A stretch of DNA of 5,150 nt, from positions 1 through 5,150 of the forward strand of contig CALGFL010000531.1 of the NCBI GenBank assembly GCA_937881145.1, given 5' to 3'. The notes below the pieces were generated by a model. It did no database searches, was not told where the DNA came from, and worked only from the letters and a program-made list of their open reading frames with translations. Source of the DNA: an uncultured Bordetella sp. (lineage in GTDB: Bacteria; Pseudomonadota; Gammaproteobacteria; Burkholderiales; Burkholderiaceae_B). Shown piece after piece: positions 5,058-5,150 of the stretch. Made by a program: the position numbers and the translations under genes. The stretch's first letter is position 1. Each line of letters opens with the position of its first letter.

Positions 5058-5150
5058 TCTGTTGTTAAATCTGGTGGTGACTAGGTCTGCCGGGGCGGAG
5101 ACTTAGGTGGGCAGGCGGATCAGGGCGTCGAAATCGACCGCCTGATAAGC
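5058..5150 (-). pseudogene. rep: Upstream segment of the same rep gene, separated by in-frame TAA; continues beyond the window
   Basis: Read from 5150 leftwards in the same frame as the ORF at 5057, the codons give AYQAVDFDALIRLPT, then TAA (5105-5103), then 15 codons to RFNNR, then MSYLLVDEYQ. E. coli Rep has 'YQAVDFDDLIRLP' followed by 19 residues before 'YLLVDEYQ'. Here the gap is also exactly 19 codons counting the stop, so there is no frameshift or insertion. The TAA falls where Rep has glutamate, which a single GAA-to-TAA change would explain. Asp to Ala in DFDALI is a second departure from the family pattern. A sequencing error cannot be excluded. The 5' part of the gene is outside the window. 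Confidence 0.7.

Noticed and set aside
5058..5150. Insertion-sequence end or recombination junction as the cause of the rep truncation
   Set aside because: Rep sequence continues in the same frame with the right spacing on both sides of the stop, so no inserted or deleted DNA is needed. The CTAG at 5081-5084 region has no flanking IS end.

Overview
The window looks like chromosomal DNA from a GC-rich betaproteobacterium of the order Burkholderiales, most likely the family Alcaligenaceae (Bordetella/Achromobacter group). This is inferred from GC-rich codon use, a DUF3563 miniprotein (a family I know from Burkholderiales and relatives), a divergent GcvA-type LysR regulator/glutathione S-transferase pair, and a Rep helicase sequence that reads like the Bordetella type. 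No RNA gene, transposase, CRISPR array or phage gene is visible, so a recent mobile island is unlikely.

Layout. Bases 1-576 (+) hold the C-terminal half of an M20 glutamate-carboxypeptidase-like metallopeptidase. Bases 577-654 are AT-richer and carry an imperfect palindrome in front of a small orphan ribbon-helix-helix (RHH) gene at 655-891 (+). A well-formed ribosome binding site then leads into an ArsR-type winged-helix regulator with a cysteine-containing C-terminal domain at 927-1649 (+). It converges, with only 2 bp between stop codons, on a 47-residue DUF3563 gene at 1652-1795 (-). A hairpin plus T-rich tail at 1846-1875 (-) looks like the terminator of the next gene.

That gene is a glutathione S-transferase at 1887-2501 (-), divergent from a GcvA-like LysR regulator at 2680-3576 (+). 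Their 178-bp shared control region contains three LysR-type T-N11-A dyads, two of them next to the two start codons, which is what autoregulation plus control of the GST gene would look like. The LysR gene converges on a Rep/UvrD helicase gene (3621 to beyond the right edge, -). The whole 44-bp gap between them is filled by a long perfect hairpin.

The clearest anomaly is in the helicase gene. The frame is collinear with Rep across the right edge but is cut by an in-frame TAA at 5103-5105. The ORF beginning at the ATG at 5057 therefore lacks helicase motif I (Walker A) and has no visible ribosome binding site. This is either a genuine nonsense-mutated pseudogene or a base-call error. I see no convincing wholly new multi-gene system. 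The most notable items are the broken helicase gene, the LysR/GST operator architecture, the orphan RHH gene with its palindrome, and the uncharacterised C-terminal domain of the ArsR-type regulator.
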